The notes under the pieces were generated by a model. The model was not told the origin of the DNA. It made no database searches and was given only the letters and a program-made list of their open reading frames with translations. Shown one piece after another: positions 41,005-52,974 of a stretch of 64,000 nt of DNA (position 1 is its first letter; each line of letters begins with the position of its first letter). Source of the stretch: Halomonas salipaludis (GTDB lineage Bacteria > Pseudomonadota > Gammaproteobacteria > Pseudomonadales > Halomonadaceae); assembly GCF_002286975.1 (NCBI RefSeq), contig NZ_NSKB01000006.1, positions 310,001 through 374,000 on the forward strand, written 5' to 3'. A program made the translations under genes and the position numbers.

Positions 41005-42454
41005 TATCAACGCTTCACAAACCAGCGTCGCTGGCCTCGGCATGCGGCGCATTCGGCGCATTCACTTCGTGGGTATCGGCGGTGCCGGCATGTGCGGTAT
41101 CGCCGAGGTGCTCGCCAACCAGGGCTATCGGGTGAGCGGCAGCGACCTCAAGGCATCGAGCGTGGTCGAGCACCTGCGCGGCTGCGGGGTCGAGGTCTGC
41201 ATCGGTCATCACCAGCGCCATGCCGAGGGTGCCGATGTGGTGGTGGTATCGACCGCGGTGGATGCCGAGAACCCCGAGATACGCTGGGCTCATGATCATC
41301 GTGTACCGGTGGTGCGGCGCGCCGAGATGCTCGCCGAGCTGATGCGTTTCCGCCACGGTATTGCGGTGGCCGGTACCCATGGCAAGACCACTACCACCAG
41401 CATGACCGCCACGCTGCTGGCCGAGGCCGGGCTCGATCCGACCTTCGTGATCGGCGGCAAGTTGACCAGCGCCGGCACCAATGCGCGCCTCGGCGAGGGC
41501 GACTACCTGGTCGCCGAGGCCGACGAGTCGGACGCCTCCTTCCTGCATCTGCAGCCGATGGTGTCCGTCGTCACCAATATCGATGCCGACCACATGGCCA
41601 CCTACGGCGGCGACTTCGAGCGGCTCAAGGGCACCTTCATCGAGTTCCTGCACAACCTGCCGTTCTACGGCCTGGCGATCCTGTGCATCGACGACGACCA
41701 CGTGCGCGGGCTGCTCGACGACGTGCATCGCCAGTTCGTTACCTACGGCTTCAGCGCCGATGCCGACTACCGTATCACCGACTTCGTGCAGCAGGCCGGC
41801 GAGGTGCACTTCACGGCGCATCGTCCCGGCGGACTGGCGCCGCTCGCGGTGCGGCTGGCGATGCCCGGTGAGCACAACGCCCTCAATGCGCTGGCGGCGA
41901 TCGCCGTGGCCAGTGACGCCGGCGTCAGCGATGCGGCGATCCAGCGCGGCCTGGCCGGATTCGCCGGCGTTGGGCGGCGCTTTCAGGTGCACGGCAATTT
42001 CGCGTCGCCGGGCGGCGACGGCGAGGTGATGCTGGTCGACGACTATGGCCACCACCCGCGCGAGGTGGAGATGGTGATCCGTGCGGTGCGCGCCGGCTGG
42101 CCCGAGCGGCGGCTGGTGATGGTCTACCAGCCGCACCGCTATTCGCGGACCCGCGATCTCTACGAGGACTTCGTGCGAGTACTGTCCGGGGTCGATACGC
42201 TGCTGCTGCTGGATGTCTACAGCGCCGGTGAGGCGCCGCTGCCCGGCGCCGAGGGGCGCAGCCTGGCCGGCTCGATCCGTCAGCGCGGCAAGGTCGATCC
42301 GCTGTTCGTCGCCAGCAAGGCCGAACTGCCGGGGCTGCTCGCCAATGTGCTGCGCCCCGGCGATATCCTGATCACCCAGGGTGCCGGCGACGTGGGCGGT
42401 ATCGCCCAGGCGCTGGCCGAGGCGCAGTTGGATCTCGACGAGGTGGCACTATGA
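40997..42454 (+). CDS. murC: UDP-N-acetylmuramate L-alanine ligase MurC
   Basis: A 485-residue Mur ligase that adds L-alanine to UDP-MurNAc. Core motifs are [23 protein letters not shown] loop [28 protein letters not shown] and [12 protein letters not shown] set the start at TTG 40997 because GGAG lies 7 bases upstream and it overlaps the murG stop by 8 bases, like its neighbours. The first ATG (41042) lacks a ribosome-binding site and would give 470 residues. Confidence 0.93.
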   Translation: MTDINASQTSVAGLGMRRIRRIHFVGIGGAGMCGIAEVLANQGYRVSGSDLKASSVVEHLRGCGVEVCIGHHQRHAEGADVVVVSTAVDAENPEIRWAHDHRVPVVRRAEMLAELMRFRHGIAVAGTHGKTTTTSMTATLLAEAGLDPTFVIGGKLTSAGTNARLGEGDYLVAEADESDASFLHLQPMVSVVTNIDADHMATYGGDFERLKGTFIEFLHNLPFYGLAILCIDDDHVRGLLDDVHRQFVTYGFSADADYRITDFVQQAGEVHFTAHRPGGLAPLAVRLAMPGEHNALNALAAIAVASDAGVSDAAIQRGLAGFAGVGRRFQVHGNFASPGGDGEVMLVDDYGHHPREVEMVIRAVRAGWPERRLVMVYQPHRYSRTRDLYEDFVRVLSGVDTLLLLDVYSAGEAPLPGAEGRSLAGSIRQRGKVDPLFVASKAELPGLLANVLRPGDILITQGAGDVGGIAQALAEAQLDLDEVAL

Positions 42455-43392
42455 CGGATGCATCCTTGCGTGACGCCTGCGGCCGCGTGGTGGTGCTGTT
42501 TGGCGGTCACTCCGCCGAACGCGAGGTGTCGCTGATGAGCGGTGCCGCGGTGCTCGCCTCGCTGCAGCGCAGTGGGCTCGAGGTGAGCGGTTATGATCTG
42601 GCCGACGGTGGGCTTGCCGGTCTCGAGGCACTGGCCCCGGACCGGGTGTTCATCGCCATGCACGGGCGCGGCGGTGAAGATGGCACCCTACAGGGTGCGC
42701 TGGAGCTGCTCGGCATTCCCTATACCGGCAGCGGCGTGCTGGCCTCGTCGCTGGGCATGGACAAGCAGCGCACCAAGCAGGTGTGGCAGGCGCTGGGCCT
42801 GCCCACCCCGGAGAGCGTGATTCTCGCTGAGGATGCCGACTGGGATCGGGTCTGCGAGCGGCTCGGCCTGCCGCTGATCGTCAAGCCGGTGCACGAGGGG
42901 TCGACGTTGGGCATCAGCATCGTCGACAGTCGTGAGGCGCTGGCCGCGGCCTATCATGCAGCGGCGCGTTTCGATGCCCGGGTGATGGCCGAGCGCTTCA
43001 TCCAGGGGCCCGAATATACGGTGTCGCTGCTCGGCGACGAGGTGTTGCCGGCGATTCGCGTCGAGGTGCCCAGCGGCTTCTATGACTACGAGGCCAAGTA
43101 TCTCTCCAATGAAACCCTCTATCACCTGCCCTGTGGGCTCAGCGATGCCGAAGAGGCCGAGCTGGGAGGGTTGTGCCGGCGCGCCTTCGCGGCCATCGGC
43201 GGCGAGGGCTGGGGGCGGGTCGACGTGATGCGCGATGCCGAGGGCCGCTTCTGGCTGCTCGAGGTCAATACCGTCCCCGGCATGACCGATCACAGCCTGG
43301 TGCCGCAGTCGGCGGCCCACGCCGGCTACGACTTCGATGCCCTGGTGCGGCGCATCCTGGCGACCACCCTCGACCAGCCCAGGGAGCGCTGA
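42451..43392 (+). CDS. ddlB: D-alanine-D-alanine ligase DdlB
   Basis: A 313-residue ATP-grasp ligase that makes the D-Ala-D-Ala used by MurF. Motifs: [46 protein letters not shown], and the metal-binding [17 protein letters not shown] near the end. It overlaps murC by 4 bases and is 6 bases before ftsQ. Confidence 0.96.
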   Translation: MTDASLRDACGRVVVLFGGHSAEREVSLMSGAAVLASLQRSGLEVSGYDLADGGLAGLEALAPDRVFIAMHGRGGEDGTLQGALELLGIPYTGSGVLASSLGMDKQRTKQVWQALGLPTPESVILAEDADWDRVCERLGLPLIVKPVHEGSTLGISIVDSREALAAAYHAAARFDARVMAERFIQGPEYTVSLLGDEVLPAIRVEVPSGFYDYEAKYLSNETLYHLPCGLSDAEEAELGGLCRRAFAAIGGEGWGRVDVMRDAEGRFWLLEVNTVPGMTDHSLVPQSAAHAGYDFDALVRRILATTLDQPRER

Positions 43393-43398
43393 GGCCTC

Positions 43399-44127
43399 AT
43401 GAGTCACGCCGCGAGAGGGTCCCTGGTCGGGCTGATGCTATTTGTGGTGCTGATGGTGGCGGGTGGCCGTGCGCTGTGGCTGTGGCTCGACCGCCCGGTA
43501 GAGCGGGTCTCCATCAGCGGCGAGCTGAGTCATGTCAGTGCCGGCTACCTGCGTGAGGAGCTGGCGCCGCTGATCCAGGGGCGTACCTGGCTGTCGGTGG
43601 ACCTCGGCGAGCTGCGCCGCGAGGCCCGCGACGTGGAGTGGCTGGCGGAAGTGCGCGTCTCACGGGAGTGGCCCAATGCGCTGACCTTCGAGCTGGTCGA
43701 GCAGGTGCCGGTGGCACGCTGGAACGACGATTTCCTGCTCAATCCCGAGGGCCAGCCCTTCGCTTTCGGGCCAGTGTCGCCGCCCGGCGACCTCGCTGAC
43801 TTGGCGGGCCCGGAGGGCAGTGGCCCCGAAGTGCTGGCCTATTATCATGATCTGTCGACGCGGCTCGATACCCTCGGCCTGACCATCACCCAGCTGCGAC
43901 TCGAGGCGCGCGGTGCGTGGCGTCTGCAGCTCGATGATGGTGCCTGGGTGATGCTTGGGCGTAATGACCGCGACGCCCGTCTGGCACGTTTGAGCGCCGC
44001 TTGGCAGCGCCAGTTGGGTGCCCAGGCGTCGCATATTCGCTACATCGATCTGCGTTATCCCAACGGGGTGGCGGTTGCCTGGCATGGAGAAACCGAGACT
44101 GGGGGCAGCGACGAAGAGCAGGGCTGA
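43399..44127 (+). CDS. ftsQ: Cell division protein FtsQ
   Basis: A 242-residue bitopic septal protein: one N-terminal helix (LVGLMLFVVLMVAGGRALWLWL), a POTRA domain beginning VERVSISGELSHVSAGYL and a C-terminal beta domain (ARLSAAWQRQLGAQASHIRYIDLRYPNGVAV) that binds FtsBL. Length and place between ddlB and ftsA fit the family. It is followed by 199 bases without a gene. Confidence 0.94.
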   Translation: MSHAARGSLVGLMLFVVLMVAGGRALWLWLDRPVERVSISGELSHVSAGYLREELAPLIQGRTWLSVDLGELRREARDVEWLAEVRVSREWPNALTFELVEQVPVARWNDDFLLNPEGQPFAFGPVSPPGDLADLAGPEGSGPEVLAYYHDLSTRLDTLGLTITQLRLEARGAWRLQLDDGAWVMLGRNDRDARLARLSAAWQRQLGAQASHIRYIDLRYPNGVAVAWHGETETGGSDEEQG

Positions 44128-44326
44128 TAACCGCTTTTTTTCGCTGAGTTCCCGCCAGGTCTCGCTATGGGGTGTTCCTTTTATTTAAAAAGCCCCGTAT
44201 TCTGACGTATGTTTTTCATCGACTACTGGTGAAACAACACAAGTTGTTCCTATAATTGTGCCTATGTCTAATGACGCACTTTAATGGACACTTAATACCG
44301 ACAAGTTTGAGGAGTGACCGCGACCC
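44128..44326 (+). promoter_or_regulatory. AT-rich ftsQ-ftsA gap with probable ftsAZ promoter
   Basis: This gap is far more AT-rich than its surroundings. It holds a consensus TATAAT (44251-44256). Directly before it lies a perfect 6-bp inverted repeat AACAAC/GTTGTT (44233-44248, loop ACAA), which overlaps the promoter spacer. Upstream, GGGG and CCCC flank an A/T hairpin (about 44169-44196) that could be an attenuator. No clear -35 is seen. It suggests that ftsA-ftsZ have a promoter of their own. Confidence 0.5.
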
Positions 44327-45616
44327 ATGGCAGGACAACCCAACGCTTCCAATATGGTAGTCGGGCTGGATATCGGAACATCCAAGGTCGTGGCGATCGT
44401 GGGGCAACCCACCGACGATGGCGGTATCGAAATTGCCGGCATCGGTTCGCATCCGTCGCGGGGCATGAAGAAGGGCGTGGTGATCAATATCGAATCCACG
44501 GTGCAGTCGATTCAGCGTGCCGTGGAAGAAGCCGAACTGATGGCCGGTTGCGATATTCATTCGGTCTATGTCGGTATCGCCGGGAGCCATATCAGCTCGA
44601 TGAATTCCGACGGCGTGGTGGCGATCAAGGAGCGCGAGGTCAGCACCTACGATATCGAACGGGTAATCGATTCGGCGCGGGCGCGGGCCATCTCCGAAGG
44701 GCAGCGGGTACTGCATGTGCTGCCCCAGGAGTTCTCCATCGACAAGCAGGGCGGCATTCGCGAGCCGCTGGGCATGTCCGGGGTGCGCCTCGAGGCACAG
44801 GTGCACCTGGTCACCGCGGCACTCAATGCGGTGCAGAATATCGAGAAGTGCGTGCGGCGCTGCGGCCTCGAGGTCGATGCGATCATCCTCGAGCAGTTGG
44901 CCTCGAGCCATGCGGTGTTGACCGAGGATGAGCGTGAGCTGGGCGTGTGCATGGTCGATATCGGTGGCGGTACCACCGACATCGCGGTGTTCACCGAGGG
45001 CGCCATCCGCCACACCGCGGTGATTCCGATTGCCGGCGACCAGGTCACCAATGACATTGCCATGGCGCTGCGCACGCCGACCCAATACGCTGAAGACATC
45101 AAGGTCAAGTACGCCTGCGCGCTGACCCAGCTGGCCTCCAGCGATGAGATGATCAAGGTACCAAGCGTCGGCGAGCGCCCTGCGCGGGACCTGTCGCGCC
45201 AGGCCCTGGCCGAGGTGGTCGAGCCGCGCTATGAAGAGTTGTTCACGCTGGTGCGCGAGGAGCTGCGGCGCAGCGGCTACGAAGATCTGGTGGCGGCGGG
45301 GGTGGTACTCACCGGCGGCACCTCGCGGATGGAAGGCGTGGTCGAGCTGGCCGAGGAGATATTCCACATGCCGGTGCGCATCGCCAGTCCGCAGAACGTC
45401 CGCGGTCTGGCCGATGTGGTGCGCAATCCGATTTATTCCACCGGGGTCGGTTTGCTACATTACGGCATGCGTGACGCCAGGCAGGGGCATGGCCTCCACG
45501 GCCACGGACGAGTACTATCGGCACAGCCGAAGAGGGAGGACGTCTCCCGGCGGGGACTCAAGGACGGTTTTCCGGCACTGGACAAGATCAAGGGCTGGTT
45601 CAAAGGAAATTTCTGA
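44327..45616 (+). CDS. ftsA: Cell division protein FtsA
   Basis: A 429-residue actin-like protein that tethers FtsZ to the membrane. The ATP-binding folds show VGLDIGTSKVVAIVG, CMVDIGGGTTDIAVF and VLTGGTSRMEGVVELAEE. The C-terminal LDKIKGWFKGNF is the amphipathic membrane-targeting helix. A GAGGAGTG site precedes the ATG. It is 33 bases before ftsZ. Confidence 0.97.
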   Translation: MAGQPNASNMVVGLDIGTSKVVAIVGQPTDDGGIEIAGIGSHPSRGMKKGVVINIESTVQSIQRAVEEAELMAGCDIHSVYVGIAGSHISSMNSDGVVAIKEREVSTYDIERVIDSARARAISEGQRVLHVLPQEFSIDKQGGIREPLGMSGVRLEAQVHLVTAALNAVQNIEKCVRRCGLEVDAIILEQLASSHAVLTEDERELGVCMVDIGGGTTDIAVFTEGAIRHTAVIPIAGDQVTNDIAMALRTPTQYAEDIKVKYACALTQLASSDEMIKVPSVGERPARDLSRQALAEVVEPRYEELFTLVREELRRSGYEDLVAAGVVLTGGTSRMEGVVELAEEIFHMPVRIASPQNVRGLADVVRNPIYSTGVGLLHYGMRDARQGHGLHGHGRVLSAQPKREDVSRRGLKDGFPALDKIKGWFKGNF

Positions 45617-45649
45617 TACGGGCCGCGAGCGGTCCAGGAGACGGGGCTT

Positions 45650-46819
45650 ATGTTCGAACTGGTAGATAACGCACCCTCAAGCAGCGCGGTCATCAAGGTG
45701 ATCGGCGTTGGCGGTGGCGGCGGTAATGCCGTCAATCACATGGTCGAGAGCAACATCGAAGGCGTCGAGTTCATCTGCGCCAACACCGACGCCCAGGCGC
45801 TCAAGCGTGTGGCCGCCAAGACCGTGCTCCAGCTCGGCAGCGAGATCACCAAGGGGCTGGGGGCAGGTGCCAGTCCCGATGTTGGTCGCCAGGCAGCGAT
45901 GGAAGATCGCGAGCGCATCGCCGAGTTGCTCGGCGGGGCCGACATGGTCTTCATCACCGCCGGCATGGGCGGCGGCACCGGCACCGGCGGTGCGCCGGTG
46001 GTTGCTCAGGTGGCCAAGGAGCTGGGTATCCTCACCGTGGCGGTGGTGACCCGGCCGTTCCCCTTCGAGGGGCCCAAGCGCATGCGTGCCGCCGAGGAGG
46101 GCATGAAAGAGCTCTCCGAGCACGTCGACTCGCTGATCACCATTCCCAATGAAAAGCTGCTCGCGGTACTGGGCAAGAACGCCAGCCTGCTGACTGCCTT
46201 CAGCGCTGCCAACGACGTGCTGCTGGGCGCGGTGCAGGGCATCGCCGAGCTGATCACCAGCCCCGGCATCATCAACGTCGACTTTGCCGACGTACGCACC
46301 GTGATGTCCGAGATGGGCATGGCGATGATGGGCACTGGCGGTGCCACCGGCGAGAATCGCGCCCGCGAGGCGGCCGAGAAGGCCATCAAGAGCCCGCTGC
46401 TGGAAGATATCGATCTGCACGGCGCGCGCGGCATTCTGGTCAATATCACCGCTGGGCCGGATCTGTCGATCGGCGAGTTCAACGACGTGGGTGCCACCGT
46501 CCAGGAGTTCGCCTCCCAGGACGCCACCATCGTCGTGGGTACCTCCATCGATATGGACATGACCGATGAGCTGCGCGTCACCGTGGTCGCGGCGGGCCTC
46601 GAAGGCCGCCAGCAGAAGGCCGCACCGCGCGAGAGCGTGGCGGCGCGTCCCGAGTCGACCGACTACCGCACCCTGCAGCAGCAGCCGGCGGTAATGCGTC
46701 AGCAGGCCGCCAAGTCCGAGCAGGAAGCGGCGGTCAAGGCGCGGGCCGAGAAGCGCAAGTCCCAGGAGCTCGACGACTACCTGGACATCCCGGCGTTCCT
46801 GCGTCGCCAGGCCGATTGA
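45650..46819 (+). CDS. ftsZ: Cell division protein FtsZ
   Basis: A 389-residue tubulin-like GTPase that forms the division ring. The tubulin signature GGGTGTG is at residues 107-113, and the T7-loop region follows around [13 protein letters not shown] Gln/Ala-rich linker leads to the conserved C-terminal peptide [13 protein letters not shown], which binds FtsA and ZipA. The 110 bases after it hold the lpxC promoter. Confidence 0.98.
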   Translation: MFELVDNAPSSSAVIKVIGVGGGGGNAVNHMVESNIEGVEFICANTDAQALKRVAAKTVLQLGSEITKGLGAGASPDVGRQAAMEDRERIAELLGGADMVFITAGMGGGTGTGGAPVVAQVAKELGILTVAVVTRPFPFEGPKRMRAAEEGMKELSEHVDSLITIPNEKLLAVLGKNASLLTAFSAANDVLLGAVQGIAELITSPGIINVDFADVRTVMSEMGMAMMGTGGATGENRAREAAEKAIKSPLLEDIDLHGARGILVNITAGPDLSIGEFNDVGATVQEFASQDATIVVGTSIDMDMTDELRVTVVAAGLEGRQQKAAPRESVAARPESTDYRTLQQQPAVMRQQAAKSEQEAAVKARAEKRKSQELDDYLDIPAFLRRQAD

Positions 46820-46861
46820 GGCGTGCTATCGACGGTATAGGTGGGGCCAGGGATGTTTTTT

Positions 46862-46890
46862 TTGTTGAAACGCTCGTTCGCTGTTATAGT
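46862..46890 (+). promoter_or_regulatory. Probable lpxC promoter
   Basis: TTGTTG (46862-46867) and TATAGT (46885-46890) are separated by 17 bases, in an AT-rich patch 40 bases before the lpxC start. No strong terminator for ftsZ is visible between the genes. Confidence 0.6.
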
Positions 46891-46930
46891 GAACAGTGTT
46901 TGATAACTAATATCAGCCTGGCTACTGCCC

Positions 46931-47842
46931 ATGATTAGACAACGAACCCTCAAGAACACCATTCGTGCGACCGGTGTCGGCCTGCACTCTGGTGAAAAAG
47001 TTTACCTGACGCTGCGCCCGGCGCCGGCCAATACCGGCATCATCTTCGTGCGCACCGACCTCGAGCCCCAGGTGATGATTCCGGCCCGCGCCGAGAACGT
47101 CACCGATACCACCATGTGCACGGCACTGTCCCAGGATGGTGTCAAGGTGGCGACCGTCGAGCATCTGATGTCGGCCTTTGCCGGTCTCGGCATCGATAAT
47201 GCCTTCGTCGACGTCAGCGCACCTGAAGTGCCGATCATGGACGGCAGTGCCGGTCCCTTCGTGTTCCTGATCCAGTCGGCGGGCATCGAGGAGCAGCAGG
47301 CGGCCAAGAAGTTCATCCGCATCAAGCGCGAGATCGTGGTGCGCGACGATGACAAGGAAGCGCGCTTCCTGCCGCACAATGGTTTCAAGGTGGCCTTTGC
47401 CATCGATTTCGACCACCCCGTCAGCGAACTGCGTGAACAGACCACCTCGGTGGACTTCTCGACCACGTCGTTCGTCAAAGAGGTGTCGCGGGCACGCACG
47501 TTCGGCTTCATGCGCGACCTGGAATTTCTGCGCTCCCACAATCTGGCGCTGGGCGGCAGCCTCGACAATGCCATCGTTGTCGACGATTACCGCATCGTCA
47601 ACGAAGGCGGGCTGCGCTACGACGATGAATTCGTCAAGCACAAGGTGCTCGACGCCATCGGCGATCTCTACCAGCTCGGCTACAGCCTGATCGGTGAGTT
47701 CCGCGGCATCAAGTCGGGGCATGCGCTGAACAACCAGCTGTGCCGCGAGATGCTGGCGAACCCCGACTCGTTCGAAATCGTCACCTTCGAGGATGCGGCG
47801 CAGCGCGCGCCGATCTCCTACGCTGCGCCGGCGATGGCGTAA
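46931..47842 (+). CDS. lpxC: UDP-3-O-acyl-N-acetylglucosamine deacetylase LpxC
   Basis: A 303-residue zinc amidase for the committed step of lipid A synthesis. Motifs are [23 protein letters not shown], the zinc ligand in [16 protein letters not shown], the [12 protein letters not shown] segment and [15 protein letters not shown] with the other zinc ligands. Length matches E. coli (305). The C-terminus, which in E. coli is an FtsH degradation signal, ends SYAAPAMA here. Confidence 0.97.
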   Translation: MIRQRTLKNTIRATGVGLHSGEKVYLTLRPAPANTGIIFVRTDLEPQVMIPARAENVTDTTMCTALSQDGVKVATVEHLMSAFAGLGIDNAFVDVSAPEVPIMDGSAGPFVFLIQSAGIEEQQAAKKFIRIKREIVVRDDDKEARFLPHNGFKVAFAIDFDHPVSELREQTTSVDFSTTSFVKEVSRARTFGFMRDLEFLRSHNLALGGSLDNAIVVDDYRIVNEGGLRYDDEFVKHKVLDAIGDLYQLGYSLIGEFRGIKSGHALNNQLCREMLANPDSFEIVTFEDAAQRAPISYAAPAMA

Positions 47843-47903
47843 GCGCGTCCGCCGGCAGGCGTCGGCGGAACACTAGATTCGCTGGGTACCAGGGCTGATG
47901 TAC

Positions 47904-47934
47904 GCGCCGCTTCTTCACGGAAGCGGCGCTTTTT
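47904..47934 (+). terminator. Intrinsic terminator after lpxC
   Basis: GCGCCGCTTC (47904-47913) and GAAGCGGCGC (47920-47929) form a perfect 10-bp stem with a 6-base loop, followed by five Ts. It lies between lpxC and the convergent dciA gene. Confidence 0.88.
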
Positions 47935-47953
47935 GTATGCCGTGTCGGCGGAA

Positions 47954-48421
47954 TTAGTGCGAATTGTCGCGTTCGGCGTGGCCGGCGAGTCGTTCCAGGG
48001 CGCGCTTGAGGCGCGGGTCGTCGGTATCGGCGGCACAGCTCGACAGTTCGTCGGCGGCGCTGGCCGAGAGCTCGCGGGCCTGGCGCGGCGGTGCCTTGGG
48101 CGGCCGTACCGGGCGCACCTTGAGGGTGAAGCCGAGCACTGCCTCGAACTCGCGATGCTGGTGCAGCAGTGCCAGCAGGCGCGGCTGCTCGTAGCGCAGC
48201 CAGGTCAGCCATACCGCACGGTCGGTGATCAGGGTCAACTTGCCCTCACGGTAGCCGCCGACGAAGACGTGCTCGGCCACCTCGTCGGGCAGCTGCTCGC
48301 GCAGCAGTTCCTGGGCGCGTCCGATCAGCTGCGCCATGCGCATCAGTCCGCCGAGTTCGCCCTTGCCGCCGAGTAGCCGGGCCACGGGCTGGGCGCGGAA
48401 ACGCTTAACCTTTATACTCAT
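47954..48421 (-). CDS. dciA: DUF721-family protein, probable helicase loader DciA
   Basis: A 155-residue DUF721 protein. DciA is the ancestral bacterial loader of the replicative helicase DnaB in species lacking DnaC. The core is about residues 25-95 (LGGLMRMAQLIGRAQELLREQLPDEVAEHV, then GKLTLITDRAVWLTWLRYEQPRLLALL); the C-terminal part is Pro/Ala/Arg-rich. The ATG at 48419-48421 (MSIKVKRF) is preferred over longer starts in the intergenic region. A reversed DUF721 gene between lpxC and secA is also the arrangement in pseudomonads, as I recall it. Confidence 0.8.
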   Translation of the reverse strand: MSIKVKRFRAQPVARLLGGKGELGGLMRMAQLIGRAQELLREQLPDEVAEHVFVGGYREGKLTLITDRAVWLTWLRYEQPRLLALLHQHREFEAVLGFTLKVRPVRPPKAPPRQARELSASAADELSSCAADTDDPRLKRALERLAGHAERDNSH

Positions 48422-48486
48422 GGGCTTGCACTTAGGACGCCAATCGATAACGGGCAATCTAGCATGCCAGAGAGTACATCGACAGC
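48422..48486. promoter_or_regulatory. Divergent dciA / secA-leader intergenic region
   Basis: A 65-base gap from which both dciA (minus) and the leader ORF plus secA (plus) should be transcribed. TTGCAC (48426-48431) with TAACGG 16 bases later is a possible plus-strand promoter. On the minus strand TAGATT with TGTCGA 17 bases upstream is possible. Both are weak matches. Confidence 0.35.
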
Positions 48487-48873
48487 ATGAGTCACGCCGA
48501 GCCTGCCTCACGCGAGGCGCTGCCGCCGGGTGGCGATCGTGACGTAACCAGCGGTTCGCGACGCCGGCTGCGCGGCCGCTGGTGGCTGGCCGGCCTGCTG
48601 GTTGGCTGCCTGCTGCCTGCGGGGCTGGCCCAGGGCGATGTGCGCCTGGTCAGTCGTGTGGTGCAGATCTGCTGGCTGGTGCCGGATAGCATTCGCGCCG
48701 AGCGCCAGCGCCAGGCACGCCGACGCCGCTGGCTGCCGCGGGTGCGTCGTCGTCCCCGGGTGCTGCGTAGACCCCTGCGCCCAAGTGCCATGACGCCCGT
48801 GCTGCGCCGGGTTGCCGGCGTCGATGTTCTGTCACGCCGAGGTCCCCCTCTCGTGTTCGCTCCCCGCGCCTGA
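48487..48873 (+). CDS. Secreted Arg-rich leader ORF upstream of secA, candidate SecM-type arrest peptide
   Basis: A 128-residue ORF at the position of secM in E. coli (lpxC - ORF - secA). A long n-region (residues 1-31, RRRLRGR at 25-31) precedes a hydrophobic segment (32-48, WWLAGLLVGCLLPAGLA) with a plausible cleavage site after LA. The remainder is very Arg-rich. Residues 117-121 are RRGPP, eight residues from the C-terminus, resembling the R-A-G-P at which E. coli SecM stalls. GC-rich third positions and near-exclusive CTG for leucine support coding. The ribosome-binding site is weak. The upstream Phe and Trp of E. coli SecM are not matched, so the role is inferred from architecture. Confidence 0.65.
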   Translation: MSHAEPASREALPPGGDRDVTSGSRRRLRGRWWLAGLLVGCLLPAGLAQGDVRLVSRVVQICWLVPDSIRAERQRQARRRRWLPRVRRRPRVLRRPLRPSAMTPVLRRVAGVDVLSRRGPPLVFAPRA

Positions 48874-48955
48874 CGCCGCCCTCGAAGGGCTCCAGCGGCG
48901 ACCGCATAATGGCGGTCGATGCGCCGCGTATCGATACACGCTACGAGTGAACACG
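48852..48955 (+). promoter_or_regulatory. RNA helix between the leader ORF end and the secA ribosome-binding site
   Basis: CGTGTTCGCTC (48852-48862), in the last codons of the leader ORF, is complementary to GAGTGAACACG (48945-48955) over 11 pairs with one G-U. The second strand contains the only purine-rich ribosome-binding sequence of secA (ATG at 48958). Between them lie smaller hairpins: CGCCGC/GCGGCG (48874-48900) and GACCGC/GCGGTC (48900-48917). The helix would block secA initiation unless a ribosome occupies the 5' strand. Confidence 0.65.
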
Positions 48956-48957
48956 CA

Positions 48958-51690
<2,733 letters not shown>

Positions 51691-51707
51691 TACGAGGAGA
51701 GAAGCAC

Positions 51708-52916
51708 ATGGCGGTAGGCAAGGGCACGTTTCCGGCGCTGCCGGCAATCGAGGGAGTGCGGCTGGGTACCGCCATGGCCGGGATCAAGAAGCCGGACCGC
51801 CGCGACCTGGTAGTGATCGAGATCGCCCCCGGCGCCACGGTGGCGGGGACCTTTACGCGCAATGCCTTCTGCGCGGCGCCGGTACATGTCGCCAAGCGCC
51901 ACCTGGCCTCGGAGACCCCGCGCTACCTGCTGATCAATACCGGCAATGCCAATGCCGGCACCGGTGAGCTGGGCATGCGCGACGCCGAGGCCAGCTGTGC
52001 CGAGCTGGGGCGCCTGGCCGAGGTGGCCGGCACCGCGGTGTTGCCGTTCTCCACCGGGGTGATCGGCGAGCCGCTGCCCATGCAGCGGCTGCTGGCGGGC
52101 CTGCCCGCGGCACTCGACAGCCTCGCCGCCGGCGGCTGGGCCGCCGCTGCCGAGGGCATCCTGACCACCGATACCCGCCCCAAGGGCGCTACGGCGAGCG
52201 TCGAGATCGGCGGCCAGACGGTGACCATCAGCGGCATCAGCAAGGGCTCGGGCATGATTCAGCCCAACATGGCGACCATGCTCGCCTTCGTCGCCACCGA
52301 TGCCAGCATCGCCCAGGCCGACCTGGAACAGTGGCTGCGCGAGGGGGTGGCGCGCTCGTTCAACTGCATCACCGTGGACAGCGACACCTCCACCAACGAC
52401 GCCTGCATGCTGATCGCCACCGGGCAAGGTCCGGCGGTTAGCGCTGAGGATGACGTGGCGCGTTTCCGCGCGGCGCTCGACGGCGTGCTGGTCGAGCTGG
52501 CCCAGGCGATCATCCGCGACGGCGAGGGCGCGACCAAGTTCGTGACCCTCGACGTGAGCCAGGCGCGTTCGCGCCAGGAGGCGCTCGATGTGGCCTTCAC
52601 CGTGGCGCATTCGCCGCTGGTCAAGACCGCGCTCTACGCCTCGGATGCCAACTGGGGGCGGATCCTGGCGGCGGTGGGGCGCGCCCCGGTGGCCGACTTT
52701 GACGTCGACCGGGTGGTCATCGACCTGGGTGACGTACGCTTGGTCGAACACGGCGGACGCGCTGCCAGCTACACCGAGGAGGCCGGCAGTGCGGTGATGG
52801 CCGGCGAGGAGATCGCCATTCGCATCCGGCTGGGGCGTGGCGAGGCCGACGCCACGGTATGGACCTCGGATCTGTCCCATGAGTATGTATCGATCAACGC
52901 CGACTACCGCAGTTGA
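51708..52916 (+). CDS. argJ: Glutamate N-acetyltransferase / amino-acid acetyltransferase ArgJ
   Basis: A 402-residue enzyme of the cyclic arginine pathway that transfers acetyl from N-acetylornithine to glutamate. It self-cleaves at the nucleophilic Thr190 in PNMATMLAF. Other blocks are INTGNANAGTGELGM and KGATASVEIGGQTVTISGISKGSGMI, and the C-terminus ends DLSHEYVSINADYRS. The ATG at 51708 has GAGGAGAG upstream. It is 17 bases after secA. Confidence 0.96.
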   Translation: MAVGKGTFPALPAIEGVRLGTAMAGIKKPDRRDLVVIEIAPGATVAGTFTRNAFCAAPVHVAKRHLASETPRYLLINTGNANAGTGELGMRDAEASCAELGRLAEVAGTAVLPFSTGVIGEPLPMQRLLAGLPAALDSLAAGGWAAAAEGILTTDTRPKGATASVEIGGQTVTISGISKGSGMIQPNMATMLAFVATDASIAQADLEQWLREGVARSFNCITVDSDTSTNDACMLIATGQGPAVSAEDDVARFRAALDGVLVELAQAIIRDGEGATKFVTLDVSQARSRQEALDVAFTVAHSPLVKTALYASDANWGRILAAVGRAPVADFDVDRVVIDLGDVRLVEHGGRAASYTEEAGSAVMAGEEIAIRIRLGRGEADATVWTSDLSHEYVSINADYRS

Positions 52917-52974
52917 GCGTGGTTAACGCTGAGAGAAGTACGGGTGCGCCCGTGAAGACAAGGGTACGAGGATA

